Assembly: GCF_028993555.1 (NCBI RefSeq)
Contig: NZ_CP118611.1
Span: 2,131,501-2,195,500, forward strand
Origin: Ensifer adhaerens
Lineage (GTDB): Bacteria > Pseudomonadota > Alphaproteobacteria > Rhizobiales > Rhizobiaceae
DNA: 64,000 nt
Direction: 5' to 3'
The notes beneath the pieces are model-generated. The model saw only the letters and a list, made by a program, of their open reading frames with translations, ran no database searches and was not told where the DNA came from. Position numbers and translations under genes: made by a program. This document shows, in pieces, positions 18,251 through 27,236 of the stretch (position 1 is the stretch's first letter; each line of letters begins with the position of its first letter).

Positions 18251-19990
18251 CTAGTAGCCGCGCGCAGCGCCTGCGCCGATACGGCTGTCAACCGCGCCGT
18301 TGTAGCGGGCGCCGCCGCCGGCCTCGATGTCGGAGAGGCTTTCGCCGCCGACGAGGATGCCGGTTGCCTGGCCCCAGATGGTCCAGTTTTCGTCGATCTG
18401 GACATTGTGGCCCATCGCCGACAGCAGCTTGCGGGTATCGGGCGAAAGCGCATAGGGTTCCATGAACACCTTGTCCGGCAGCCATTGGTGGTGGATGCGC
18501 GGCGCATCGACCGCTTCCTGAATGTTCATGCCGTGATCGATGACGTTGAGGATCGCCTCGAGCGTGATGGTGATGATACGCGCGCCGCCGGGGCTGCCGA
18601 TCACCATGAAGGGTTTGCCGTCCTTGGAGATGATCGTCGGGCTCATCGACGACAGCGGCGTCTTGCCGGGCGCGATCGCATTCGCTTCACCCTGCACGAG
18701 CCCGTAGAGATTGGGCACGCCGGGCTTGGCGGTGAAATCATCCATCTCGTTGTTGAGCAGGATGCCGGTTCCAGGCGCCACCACGCCAGCGCCGAAGGAG
18801 CCGTTCAGCGTATAGGTGACGGCAACGGCATTGCCCTCGTCGTCGATGATCGAATAGTGCGTCGTTTCCTTGCTTTCGCCGAAGCCCTTGGGGATCAGCG
18901 CCTGCGAGACGCCGGCGCGGAACGGATCGATCTTGCCGCGGATTTCCTTCGCATAGGCCTTGTCGGTGAGCTTGGCGACCGGGTTCTCTACGAAATCGGG
19001 ATCACCGAGCGAGGTGTTGCGGTCGACATAGGCGTGGCGCATCGCCTCGATCATCGCGTGAACCGTGTCCGCGGCGCCGTAGCCCATATAGGATAGCGGA
19101 TAGCCTTCGAGCACGTTGAGGATTTCGCAGATGATCACGCCACCGGACGACGGTGGCGGCGAGGAGACGATGTCATAGCCGCGATAGTTGCACTTGACTG
19201 GCTCCAGTTCGCGCACCGCATAACGTTCGAAGTCCGCTTTCGCCAGGATGCCGCCCTTATCGGCACTCGCCTTGACGATCGCATCGGCGATCGCGCCCTT
19301 GTAGAAGGCATCGGTTCCCTTCTCGGCGATGCTGGATAGTGATGCGGCAAGGTCCGTCTGAACCAGTTTCTCGCCGACGACGAAGGGCTTGCCGTCCTTG
19401 AGGAAGATCGCGGCGGCGGCCGGATCCTTGGCGAGCCTGTCGGTCTCGCCGTCAAAGGAATCGACATCGCCCTGCTCCAGCACGAAACCGTCCCTGGCAA
19501 GCGCGATCGCCGGCGCGATCAGTTCGGCAAGCGGCTTCGTGCCGTAACGGCTGCGTGCGGCTTCGAACCCCATGACCGGGCCGGGCACGCCGACGGCGAG
19601 ATAACCCTCGGTGCTCAGGCCGTCGACGACATTGCCCTTGTCGTCGAGATACATGGTCTTGGTTGCCGCTTGCGGCGCCCGCTCGCGGAAATCAAGGAAG
19701 GTCGTCTTGCCATCCTTGAAGCGGATCGTCATGAAGCCGCCGCCGCCAATATTGCCGGCGGTCGGATAGGTGACGGCGAGCGCGTAGCCGACGGCGACCG
19801 CCGCATCCACCGCATTGCCGCCGCTCTTCAGGACGGCGACGCCGATATCCGATGCCAGGTGCTGGGCGGTGACCACCATGCCGTGCTCGGCCTTCACCGG
19901 TTCCGGCGAGGCCGCCTGCGCGCTCCATGGCACCAGGCTCAACGAAACAAAAACGGTGACAGACAGGCTCTTCAAGCGGGAACTGCGCAT
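18251..19990 (-). CDS. ggt: Gamma-glutamyltransferase, periplasmic
   Basis: 579 aa proenzyme. It hydrolyses glutathione and transfers gamma-glutamyl groups in the periplasm. A Sec signal (LKSLSVTVFVSLSLVPWSAQA, cleaved near residue 27) precedes AEHGMVVTAQHLAS. The autoprocessing and catalytic Thr376 begins TTHYSIIDDEG, matching E. coli Thr391 TTHYSVVD. The small subunit has GTGILLNNEMDDF and the lid/glycine-rich GSPGGARIITI. The start at 19988-19990 gives a good signal; upstream in-frame codons are arginine- and cysteine-rich and implausible. Stands between the SPW gene and the GMC oxidoreductase, 257 bases from the latter, so probably its own unit. Confidence 0.96.
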   Translation of the reverse strand: MRSSRLKSLSVTVFVSLSLVPWSAQAASPEPVKAEHGMVVTAQHLASDIGVAVLKSGGNAVDAAVAVGYALAVTYPTAGNIGGGGFMTIRFKDGKTTFLDFRERAPQAATKTMYLDDKGNVVDGLSTEGYLAVGVPGPVMGFEAARSRYGTKPLAELIAPAIALARDGFVLEQGDVDSFDGETDRLAKDPAAAAIFLKDGKPFVVGEKLVQTDLAASLSSIAEKGTDAFYKGAIADAIVKASADKGGILAKADFERYAVRELEPVKCNYRGYDIVSSPPPSSGGVIICEILNVLEGYPLSYMGYGAADTVHAMIEAMRHAYVDRNTSLGDPDFVENPVAKLTDKAYAKEIRGKIDPFRAGVSQALIPKGFGESKETTHYSIIDDEGNAVAVTYTLNGSFGAGVVAPGTGILLNNEMDDFTAKPGVPNLYGLVQGEANAIAPGKTPLSSMSPTIISKDGKPFMVIGSPGGARIITITLEAILNVIDHGMNIQEAVDAPRIHHQWLPDKVFMEPYALSPDTRKLLSAMGHNVQIDENWTIWGQATGILVGGESLSDIEAGGGARYNGAVDSRIGAGAARGY

Positions 19991-20247
19991 GCTTCTCTCC
20001 CTCGCAGGCGTTGCTCGCAGTGTTTGCCGACGGCCGCAGCACGGACACCCTCCACCGCGCCAAGCGCGACGGCAACAATCTTTCGACCAGGCAAGCACTG
20101 ATTGTGGGCAGCTATGAAGTCTGCGAAGTATAGCCGTGCTCGATCGGCGATGGCAATTCACACATGACCAATCGCAGCACTTGCATCAATGACCGGCGCC
20201 TGCGTCGGGTTCGCAGACCAGCGGACCGGGGAACCATTCGGTTCTCG

Positions 20248-21861
20248 TCAGGCCGCGTCCGCCAGGATGAGATCGGCGCCTTTCTCGGCAACCATCATCG
20301 TCGGCGCGTTGATGTTGCCGGCCGTAATGTTGGGGAAGATCGAGGCGTCGACGACGCGCAGACCCGGAACGCTGTGGACGCGCAGGCGGTTGTCGACCAC
20401 CGAGTTCGATTGATCCGGCCCCATGCCGCAGGTGCCGCAGAGATGATAGATCGAGCCGGAATTTTCGCGGAAGTACTCTATCAGGTCGTCGTCGCTTTCA
20501 ACCCGCGGCGCTGGCGAAATCTCTTCCGCCGTCAGCGAAGAGAGCGCCGAGGCCGACGCGATCCGCCGTACCAGTCGACTTCCCTGCAGCACTTCGTCGA
20601 CGTCTCGGTCGGTCGTCAGGTAGTTCGGCCGGATCAGCGGCTTTTGCGCGGGGTCGCCTGACGCGATCGAAATACTGCCGCGGCTCGTCGGTCGACAGGA
20701 ATTGAAGCAGATCAGGTAGCCGGGATAGGGCTCCGGCTTCAGCCCCGCCTTCGGATCTTTGGGGATGCGATAGGAGAGCGGATTGAAATAGAGCTGGATG
20801 TTCGGCCGCTCTTCGTCAGGTCTGCCGCGGAAGAAGCCACCGGCCTGATTGACGCTCATCGAGAGCGGGCCCTTGCCGGTGAGCAGATATTGCAGGCCGA
20901 GCCGCATCTGGCCGAACAGGCTGCCGAACTCGTCATTGAGGGTCGGGATGGTGGCCCGATAGTAGAAGCTGGCGCAGAGGTGATCCTGGAGGTTCTGCCC
21001 AACGGCCGGCAAATGCCGCTGCGTCTTGACCCCGAGCGAGGACAGCGCCTTGCTGTCGCCGACACCCGAGACCTGCAGCAGTTGCGGGCTGCCGACGGCA
21101 CCGGCCGCCAGGATGACCTCGCGCCCCGCCGTAAAGCGCCGGCGGACACCGCTCTGGACGACATCGACGCCGGTCACGCGCCCGTCATCCCCAAAGACCA
21201 GCCGCTCGGCCTGGGCGTAGCGCTCGATCGTCAGGTTGGGTCGCTTGAGCGCCGGACGCAAATACTCGGCACTCGAATGCGAACGGCGGCCATTGTTGGT
21301 GTTGACGTCGTAGACGCCGGCGCCTTCGATCGAGGCGCCGTTGAAATCCTCATTCAGCGGCAGTTGCAGCGATCCGCAGCTTTCGAGAAAGGCATCGGTG
21401 ATCGGATGCGTCATGCCGCGCATCGGGGTGATGTGGATCGGGCCGTCGCCGCCATGCCATTCGGACGATCCGCGCGCATGGGTTTCCAGGCGCCGGAAAT
21501 AGGGCAGCACATCGTCATAGCCCCAGCCGGCATTGCCGGCCGCTTTCCAGTCGTCGAAATCGTCGCGCGCGCCGCGCACGTAGATCATCGCGTTGATCGA
21601 ACCCGAGCCGCCCTGGACCTTGCCGCGCGGCACGTAGATGCTGCGATCCTGCAGTGCGGCCTCTGGCTCGCTCGAATACATCCAGTTGACCTCAGGATTG
21701 TAGTAGCTGCGGGCGTAGCCAACCGGGATCTTGAACCAGAAGGAGTTGTCGTTGCCGCCGGCCTCGATCAAAAGCACCTTGTGACGCCCATTTTCGCTAA
21801 GCCTGCTCGCAAGAATGCAGCCCGCCGACCCGGCGCCGACGATGATGTAATCGTAGATCAT
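20248..21861 (-). CDS. GMC family FAD oxidoreductase (choline dehydrogenase-like)
   Basis: 537 aa flavoprotein oxidising an alcohol. The FAD dinucleotide fold is at the N-terminus (YIIVGAGSAGCILASRL) with Glu at the end of strand 2 (LLIEAGG). GMC signature 1 is PRGKVQGGSGSINAM, and the C-terminal domain has the catalytic His in IYHLCGTCGMG and Asn in NINAPTMM. Choline, glucose-type and aryl alcohols are all oxidised by relatives, so the substrate stays open. It is the last gene of the LysR-ALDH-MFS-enolase cluster, 22 bases after the enolase-family gene. The alcohol it oxidises probably feeds the aldehyde dehydrogenase of the same cluster. Confidence 0.94.
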   Translation of the reverse strand: MIYDYIIVGAGSAGCILASRLSENGRHKVLLIEAGGNDNSFWFKIPVGYARSYYNPEVNWMYSSEPEAALQDRSIYVPRGKVQGGSGSINAMIYVRGARDDFDDWKAAGNAGWGYDDVLPYFRRLETHARGSSEWHGGDGPIHITPMRGMTHPITDAFLESCGSLQLPLNEDFNGASIEGAGVYDVNTNNGRRSHSSAEYLRPALKRPNLTIERYAQAERLVFGDDGRVTGVDVVQSGVRRRFTAGREVILAAGAVGSPQLLQVSGVGDSKALSSLGVKTQRHLPAVGQNLQDHLCASFYYRATIPTLNDEFGSLFGQMRLGLQYLLTGKGPLSMSVNQAGGFFRGRPDEERPNIQLYFNPLSYRIPKDPKAGLKPEPYPGYLICFNSCRPTSRGSISIASGDPAQKPLIRPNYLTTDRDVDEVLQGSRLVRRIASASALSSLTAEEISPAPRVESDDDLIEYFRENSGSIYHLCGTCGMGPDQSNSVVDNRLRVHSVPGLRVVDASIFPNITAGNINAPTMMVAEKGADLILADAA

Positions 21862-21883
21862 CTCGTGTCCCTGTTGTCCGAGT

Positions 21884-23110
21884 TCACCCGCGCGCGGGCG
21901 CGAAGGCCTTCACGTCGGCCGGCCGGCTGTCCATCTGCAGATGCAGGCGCTCACCGGTGTAGGGCGTGTGCTTTTCGACCACGTCCATGTTGAGTTCGAT
22001 GCCGAGGCCAGGCTCGCGTGACGGGATGAGATAACCGTCCTCGACGGCGAGCTTGGTCTTCAGCACGTCGGCATGGAAACCGGAGAAGTCGAGGATCGCC
22101 TCGTGGATGAGAAAGTTCGGCGTTGCAGCCGATAGCTGGATTGAGGCGGCGGCCCCCACCGGGCCGTTATAGAGATGCGGTGCGATCTGGGCGTAATGGG
22201 CCTCGGCCATGCCGGCGATCTTCTTCGCCTCCAGCAAGCCGCCGACACGCGCCACGTTCATCTGCAGGATCGAGGCAGCCTTCAGTTCGAGCACGCGCTG
22301 GAACTCGTACTTGGTCGTCAGCCGTTCGCCGGTCGAAACGGGAATCGAGGTTGCACGCGCGACCTCGGCCATCGCCGCCTCCTGTCCCGGCGGAACCGGC
22401 TCTTCGAACCAAAGCGGATCGTACTTCTCCAGGCGACGCGCGAGACGGATCGCCGAGGACGGAACCATCTGGCCGTGGGTACCGAAGAGAAGGTCGGCGC
22501 TGCTTCCGACGGCATCGCGGATCTTGCGGCAGAACTCCTCGCAGCGATCCATGACACCAAGGGAGAGCTGGTGGCCGGAATAGTTGGTGTAAGGACCGGC
22601 CGGGTCGAACTTCACGGCCGTAAAGCCCATTTCGACCATCTCGACGGCGCATTCGGCTGCGAGATCCGGGTCGTTGAAATCGAACTCGCCGGCAGCGTTC
22701 TTCGGATAGAGATAGGTATAGGCGCGGAGCTTCGCGTGCACCGTTCCACCGAGAAGGTCGGAGACCGGCCGTCCTGCCGCCTTGCCGATAATGTCCCAGC
22801 AGGCGATCTCGAGACCCGAGACGATGCCCATCATCGTCGGATCGGGGCGCTGGGTGAAGCCGCTCGAATAGGCCGAGCGCCAGAAGCGCTCGATCTGGTG
22901 CGGATCATGGCCAAGAAGATGCCGTTCAAAGACGTCCTCGATCAGCGGCGTCATCGCGCTAGGATGGAAGGAGGTCGCATAGATTTCGCCGATGCCCTCG
23001 ATACCGCAGGCGGTGGTGAGGCGGACGAAGATCCAGTACATGCCGCCAACATGCGGCGGCGGGACGGCAACGGCATAGGTCTTGAGAGACGCGATCTTCA
23101 TTTGTGTCAT
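21884..23110 (-). CDS. Mandelate racemase/muconate lactonizing enzyme family protein
   Basis: 408 aa enolase-superfamily protein, likely a sugar-acid dehydratase or racemase. The capping domain (YWIFVRLTTACGIEGIGE) is followed by the barrel. Strand 4 and 5 metal ligands are clear (WFEEPVPP and STGERL), and a catalytic His is in APHLYNGPV. The strand-3 motif reads FGTHGQM, so Gly stands where galactonate dehydratases have Asp in DFHGR; the following His is kept. The start at 23110 overlaps the MFS stop by four bases; an ATG at 23101 is the alternative. Substrate unknown. Confidence 0.92.
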   Translation of the reverse strand: MTQMKIASLKTYAVAVPPPHVGGMYWIFVRLTTACGIEGIGEIYATSFHPSAMTPLIEDVFERHLLGHDPHQIERFWRSAYSSGFTQRPDPTMMGIVSGLEIACWDIIGKAAGRPVSDLLGGTVHAKLRAYTYLYPKNAAGEFDFNDPDLAAECAVEMVEMGFTAVKFDPAGPYTNYSGHQLSLGVMDRCEEFCRKIRDAVGSSADLLFGTHGQMVPSSAIRLARRLEKYDPLWFEEPVPPGQEAAMAEVARATSIPVSTGERLTTKYEFQRVLELKAASILQMNVARVGGLLEAKKIAGMAEAHYAQIAPHLYNGPVGAAASIQLSAATPNFLIHEAILDFSGFHADVLKTKLAVEDGYLIPSREPGLGIELNMDVVEKHTPYTGERLHLQMDSRPADVKAFAPARG

Positions 23111-24384
23111 CCCTTTTTCTTGAGGCGGGCCATCAGCACCAGGGTGAAGATGGCGCCGAGGACGCAGACGGCGGCGATGTAGCCGAAATAGAGCTGGTAG
23201 CCGGTGATGCCCGGATAGCGGTCCGAGAGGTATCCGTTGACCAGCGGCAGGTAGGTGTCGGGCGCGTAGCCGACGAGCGAAATGATGCCGATCGCGAGAC
23301 CGGTGATGTTGGCCGGCACATGGCAATCGTCGAGGATCGCCCAGTAGAGACCGCGGATCGTATAGGTGATGAGGCCAACGAGCAGCACCAGCCCGACAAA
23401 GAGGACGGTCGAGCCGATGCCCGGCAGGACGATCATTGCCACCAGACTGGCGGCCGCGACAATGAAGCTCAAGAACAGAATGCCGGTCTTGCCGTAACGG
23501 TCGCCGAGCAAGCCGCCGCCAATGCCGCCTACCGGACGCAACCACAGCTTGATCGTGACGATCAAACCGGCCATCGCCGCCGAAATCCCGAAGCCGCCTT
23601 CCTGCAGATAGGCCGAGAAGCTGTAGGTGGCGAGGAAGACGTGGTAACCGCAGAAGATGATCGCAGCGACCAGCCACACTTCGGGGATGCGAAGTAGTGT
23701 CCTGATGTCGGCGAGAAGGCTGCCCTCGCGCTTGCGCGCGGTCCTGTCCGCAGCAACCGGCTGCGACACGGCGAAATAGGCAACGCCGACGACGATGCAG
23801 ACGATGGCATAATGCAGAACGACATCACGGAAACCCGTGGCAAGCCCGGCGGCGCGCGTTTCCGTCGTGAAGACGAAGAGCGCGATGGCGACGCTTGCCA
23901 GCAGCGCTTCGACGAGGCCGCGGCCGCCATCGAGAATGCCGAAGAAACGTCCCTGTTCGTCAGCGCCGGCGATCAGATTGACCTGCTTGAGCGTGGCCGC
24001 CCAGAACGTCAGACCCGTCGTGACGCCGAAGCCGCAGTAAATGACGAGAAGGGCGGAGTAGCCAGGCAGCGTCGCGTACCAGAGGCCAAGCAGACCCGTG
24101 CCAACCATGGAGATGAGGATCAGGATGCGCGGCTGGACGCGGTCGGCAAGCCAACCGCTCGGCAAATAGCCGACGAGGAAGCTGGTACCGAGAACGGAAT
24201 AGAGGACGCCAAGCTCGGTGTTCGAAAGTTTCAGAACCTCCAGCATCGTCGTCTGGTAGGACTGGCGAAGATAGAGGATCGGATAGATCGCACCGGCGGC
24301 GATCACGATCAGCGCCAGTTGAAGGTAGCGGCTGCGGGCCGACACGGATGGCACGGCGATTTCGGTTTCGGTAATTGAGCTCAC
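23107..24384 (-). CDS. MFS transporter
   Basis: 425 aa with about 12 hydrophobic helices. The loop after helix 2 has GYLPSGWLADRVQPR, a version of the MFS G-x-L-aD-r-x-G-r-r motif, and the second half repeats it as GGGLLGDRYGKTG. A charged central loop (VAADRTARKREGS) divides the halves. It is translationally coupled to the enolase-family gene downstream. It probably imports the alcohol or sugar acid used by the cluster, as an ABC-independent proton symporter. Confidence 0.93.
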   Translation of the reverse strand: MSSITETEIAVPSVSARSRYLQLALIVIAAGAIYPILYLRQSYQTTMLEVLKLSNTELGVLYSVLGTSFLVGYLPSGWLADRVQPRILILISMVGTGLLGLWYATLPGYSALLVIYCGFGVTTGLTFWAATLKQVNLIAGADEQGRFFGILDGGRGLVEALLASVAIALFVFTTETRAAGLATGFRDVVLHYAIVCIVVGVAYFAVSQPVAADRTARKREGSLLADIRTLLRIPEVWLVAAIIFCGYHVFLATYSFSAYLQEGGFGISAAMAGLIVTIKLWLRPVGGIGGGLLGDRYGKTGILFLSFIVAAASLVAMIVLPGIGSTVLFVGLVLLVGLITYTIRGLYWAILDDCHVPANITGLAIGIISLVGYAPDTYLPLVNGYLSDRYPGITGYQLYFGYIAAVCVLGAIFTLVLMARLKKKG

Positions 24385-24449
24385 GGGCAGTCTCCTCCCC
24401 GGCCGACGGCGGGAGCAATGCCATCGGCCCGGTATCGTTGTTGGCGTCG

Positions 24450-24479
24450 GAGCAATTCCGGTTTCCGCCGGGATTGCTC
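24450..24479. repeat. Rhizobial-type GCAATTCC palindrome
   Basis: GAGCAATTCCGG (24450-24461) pairs with CCGGGATTGCTC (24468-24479), with one G-U pair and a six-base loop. It sits in the 108-base gap between the aldehyde dehydrogenase and MFS genes. It resembles the element at 53050-53087 and the dispersed intergenic palindromes of Rhizobiaceae. It may shape or attenuate the transcript. Confidence 0.6.
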
Positions 24480-24492
24480 GAATTCAAAGTGA

Positions 24493-25917
24493 TCAGTGTT
24501 TCAGGACGACGAGGCGCGTCTGGGTGAATTCCAGCATGCCATGCTTGCCGTCATCACCGCCGAGCCCCGAGCGTTTCCAGCCGGCATGAAAGCCCTGGTA
24601 GGGATCGGCCGGGAAGCGGTTGACGTAGAGTTCGCCGGCTTCGATTGCGTCGCTGGCGCGCATGACGGTGCGATAGTTTTCGGTAAAGAGCACCGAGCTC
24701 AGGCCGAACTGATGATCGCTGGCCTTCGCCAGCGCTTCCTCGAAGGCGGAATAACGGAGGACGGCGAGCACCGGACCGAAGACTTCCTCGCGCACGATCT
24801 CCATCTCTTGGGTACAGCCGGAAATCAGCGTCGGCGGATAGAAGTAGCCATCGCCATCAGGCAGATAACCGCCCGTCTCGATCGTTCCACCCTCCGCCCT
24901 CGCCTGCTCGACCATTTCATGCACGCGCTTCTGTGCCGCGGCATTGGCAAGCGGACCCATACGACCAGCATCCTCGGCGCGATTGCCGAATGTGCGGGCG
25001 GCAAAACCTTCGCGCAGCTTGGCAAGCAGCCGGTCGTGGACGTTTTCATGAACGTAGAGCCGTTCGGCGCTGGTGCAGACCTGGCCGCAATGGGTGGTCT
25101 TGGCGGTAATGATCATCTTCGCCACCGCGCCGAGATCCGCATCCGGCTCGACGATCACAGGCGTCTTGCCGCCCAGTTCGAGCGACGGCTTGGCGATGTT
25201 TTCCTTGCAGTATTCGAGCACGATCCGGCCAGCCGAAACACTGCCCGTCAGTGTGATCATGCCGACACCCGGATGGGTGCAGAGCGTCTTTGCAACATCG
25301 TGCGACATCGTCAGGATGTTGACGAGGCCCTCGGGCAGGCCCGCCTCGACGATGGCTTCGGCCACGGCAAAGGCGGAGGTCGGCGTGTTGTTGCTCGGCC
25401 GCACGACGACGGCGTTTCCTGATATCAGCGCCGGGGCGATCTTCCGCACGAGCGTGTAGATCGGATAATTGAACGGGATGAGGCAGGCGGCGACGCCGAT
25501 CGGCGTGCGCTTGAGGAGCAGGGTTTCGCCCGGATTATCGCTCTCGATGACTTCACCCTCGATGCGGCGGGCCCATTCGGCGTGGTAGCGCATCAGCTCG
25601 GCGCCGTAGATCACTTCGGCGGTCGCGTCGGCAAGGCTCTTGCCCGATTCCAGCGCAAGGGCTGCGCCGATGCGTTCCGCCCGGCTTTCCAGCACCGTCG
25701 CCAGCCGGCGCAAGGCATCACCGCGCTGGATGGCCGGCAGTGCTGCCCACGCGCGCTGCGCCTTCACCGCGGCATCGACCGCCGCTATCGCCTCCTCGTC
25801 CGTTGCCGCCGGCACAGACGTGAAGACTTGACCGGTCGCCGGGTTGCGCACGTCGATCACAGCCGCGGACGCGCTTTCAATGAAAAGGCCGCCGGAGAAG
25901 TTGCGATAGGGGCTCAT
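24493..25917 (-). CDS. Aldehyde dehydrogenase, lactaldehyde/glycolaldehyde type
   Basis: 474 aa NAD(P)-dependent ALDH. The glutamate active-site motif is LELGGKTPVIV and the nucleophile Cys lies in GQVCTSAERLYV. The cofactor-binding TGSVSAGRIV and the C-terminal GLSSVLFTENYRTV are present. Length and motif spelling resemble AldA-like lactaldehyde dehydrogenases. It oxidises an aldehyde to a carboxylate, plausibly the product of the GMC oxidoreductase of the same cluster. Second gene of the unit after the LysR gene, 194 bases away. Confidence 0.94.
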   Translation of the reverse strand: MSPYRNFSGGLFIESASAAVIDVRNPATGQVFTSVPAATDEEAIAAVDAAVKAQRAWAALPAIQRGDALRRLATVLESRAERIGAALALESGKSLADATAEVIYGAELMRYHAEWARRIEGEVIESDNPGETLLLKRTPIGVAACLIPFNYPIYTLVRKIAPALISGNAVVVRPSNNTPTSAFAVAEAIVEAGLPEGLVNILTMSHDVAKTLCTHPGVGMITLTGSVSAGRIVLEYCKENIAKPSLELGGKTPVIVEPDADLGAVAKMIITAKTTHCGQVCTSAERLYVHENVHDRLLAKLREGFAARTFGNRAEDAGRMGPLANAAAQKRVHEMVEQARAEGGTIETGGYLPDGDGYFYPPTLISGCTQEMEIVREEVFGPVLAVLRYSAFEEALAKASDHQFGLSSVLFTENYRTVMRASDAIEAGELYVNRFPADPYQGFHAGWKRSGLGGDDGKHGMLEFTQTRLVVLKH

Positions 25918-26111
25918 GGCATCTCGGAATGGTTTGCCGCGATCCGTGCGCCGATGGCGGCGCGGGAGGCGGACTGGCCGGGAGAGAGCTTCACGAGCGA
26001 CGACCCGACCTCTCTCCCACGACCGGAACCGTCATGAAAGTGATGCGACGATGCAGAGAACCGCACAAGCGAGTAATTTTCGGTGAGAGCATTCCAAAAA
26101 AGAATGCTTGC

Positions 26112-27020
26112 TCAGTCGGCCCGATCGGCAGCCACTTCCGCCAACAGCCAGGCGCGGAACGCTTCCACCTTGCGGTCGCCGCCGGACTGCGGCCGCGTCA
26201 CGAACCAGTAGGATTCGTGGCCTTCGACTTCGACGTCGAAGAGCTGCACCAATTGACCGGATTGCAGCTGGTTGCGGACCATGGAGCGGTCGGCAACGGT
26301 GACACCGAGCCCAGCGCAGGCCGCCTCGATCGCAAGATCGAGCAGGTCGAATTCCAGCCCACCGCGGGTATCGACATCCTGGAAGCCGGCCGCGTCCAGC
26401 CAATGACGCCAGGTGAGGTAGCGCCGATCGGGCGAGGCGAGCACATGCAGGAAGGCGAAACGCTGAAGATCGGACGGGCCGTCGACTTTCGCTCCCTCCA
26501 GAAGCGAAGGCGCGCAGACGACGACATGCCGCTCCGTCATCAGAATGCTCGCATCGAGCATCGGCCATTCGCCATCGCCGAAGCGGATGGCGCAGTCGAG
26601 AAGCCCGCGCTCGGCAAGCGTATCGGAAGCCTCGGTGCTGATGCTGATGTCCACATCCGGCAGGGCCTCGCGCAACCGGGCAAGGCGTGGCAGCAGCCAG
26701 CGCTTGGCAAAGGTCGGCGGCACGTTGATGCGCAGCCGGTTCTGGTTGCTCTTCTCGGTGATGCTGCGCAACGACACTTCGATGCTGTGAAACGCCTCTT
26801 GGATCGTCGCCAGCAACTCGGCGCCCGCGGGCGTCAGTTCCAGATGATGGTGGCGGCGGATCAGCAGGTCCTCGCCAAGCTCGTCCTCGAGGTTGCGGAC
26901 CTGCCTGCTGACGGCGCTCTGCGTCAGGTTGAGGCGCTCGGCGGCGCGCGTGAAGCTGCGCGTCTGCCCGACCACTTCGAAGACTTTCATCGCCGACAAT
27001 CCAGGAAGTCTTCGCATCAA
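26112..27020 (-). CDS. LysR family regulator, GcvA-like
   Basis: 302 aa. The HTH reads FEVVGQTRSFTRAAERLNLTQSAVSRQVRNLED, very close to GcvA-type regulators. The effector domain carries the GcvA-like patterns TFAKRWLLPRLARL, DCAIRFGDGEWP and GLGVTVADRSMV. It is the first gene of the ALDH-MFS-enolase-GMC cluster, same strand, and is the likely regulator of that cluster. A second Met ten codons in (MKVFEVV) is a possible start. Confidence 0.92.
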   Translation of the reverse strand: MMRRLPGLSAMKVFEVVGQTRSFTRAAERLNLTQSAVSRQVRNLEDELGEDLLIRRHHHLELTPAGAELLATIQEAFHSIEVSLRSITEKSNQNRLRINVPPTFAKRWLLPRLARLREALPDVDISISTEASDTLAERGLLDCAIRFGDGEWPMLDASILMTERHVVVCAPSLLEGAKVDGPSDLQRFAFLHVLASPDRRYLTWRHWLDAAGFQDVDTRGGLEFDLLDLAIEAACAGLGVTVADRSMVRNQLQSGQLVQLFDVEVEGHESYWFVTRPQSGGDRKVEAFRAWLLAEVAADRAD

Positions 27021-27148
27021 TATCTTGGCCTCAGTAACCTGTACTCACTTCTCCGCGGGCGTCGTCGCGGGATCGATGCGCACTTTTGCGTGCCGCGCTC
27101 CAGCGTACAAGCACGAAAATCCAGCGAGCCCGCGAGCGGCTATATTGG

Positions 27149-27175
27149 AACGACAAACGGCGGCTTGCGCCGCCG
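27149..27175 (-). terminator. Candidate terminator downstream of the GH20 gene
   Basis: CGGCGGC (27158-27164) and GCCGCCG (27169-27175) form a perfect 7-bp stem with a four-base loop. On the minus strand it is followed by TTTGTCGTTCC. It lies about 60 bases past the hexosaminidase stop. Confidence 0.55.
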
Positions 27176-27236
27176 CTCACCGATCCAATCCATCGTCTGG
27201 CCAAGCCCAGACGAAAAACTGGAAACTCACTCGTAC

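Noticed and set aside
26088..26108. AGCATTC/GAATGCT inverted repeat at the end of the GcvA-like gene as a terminator
   Set aside because: The T-run lies inside the loop, not after the stem, and it starts only four bases past the stop codon.
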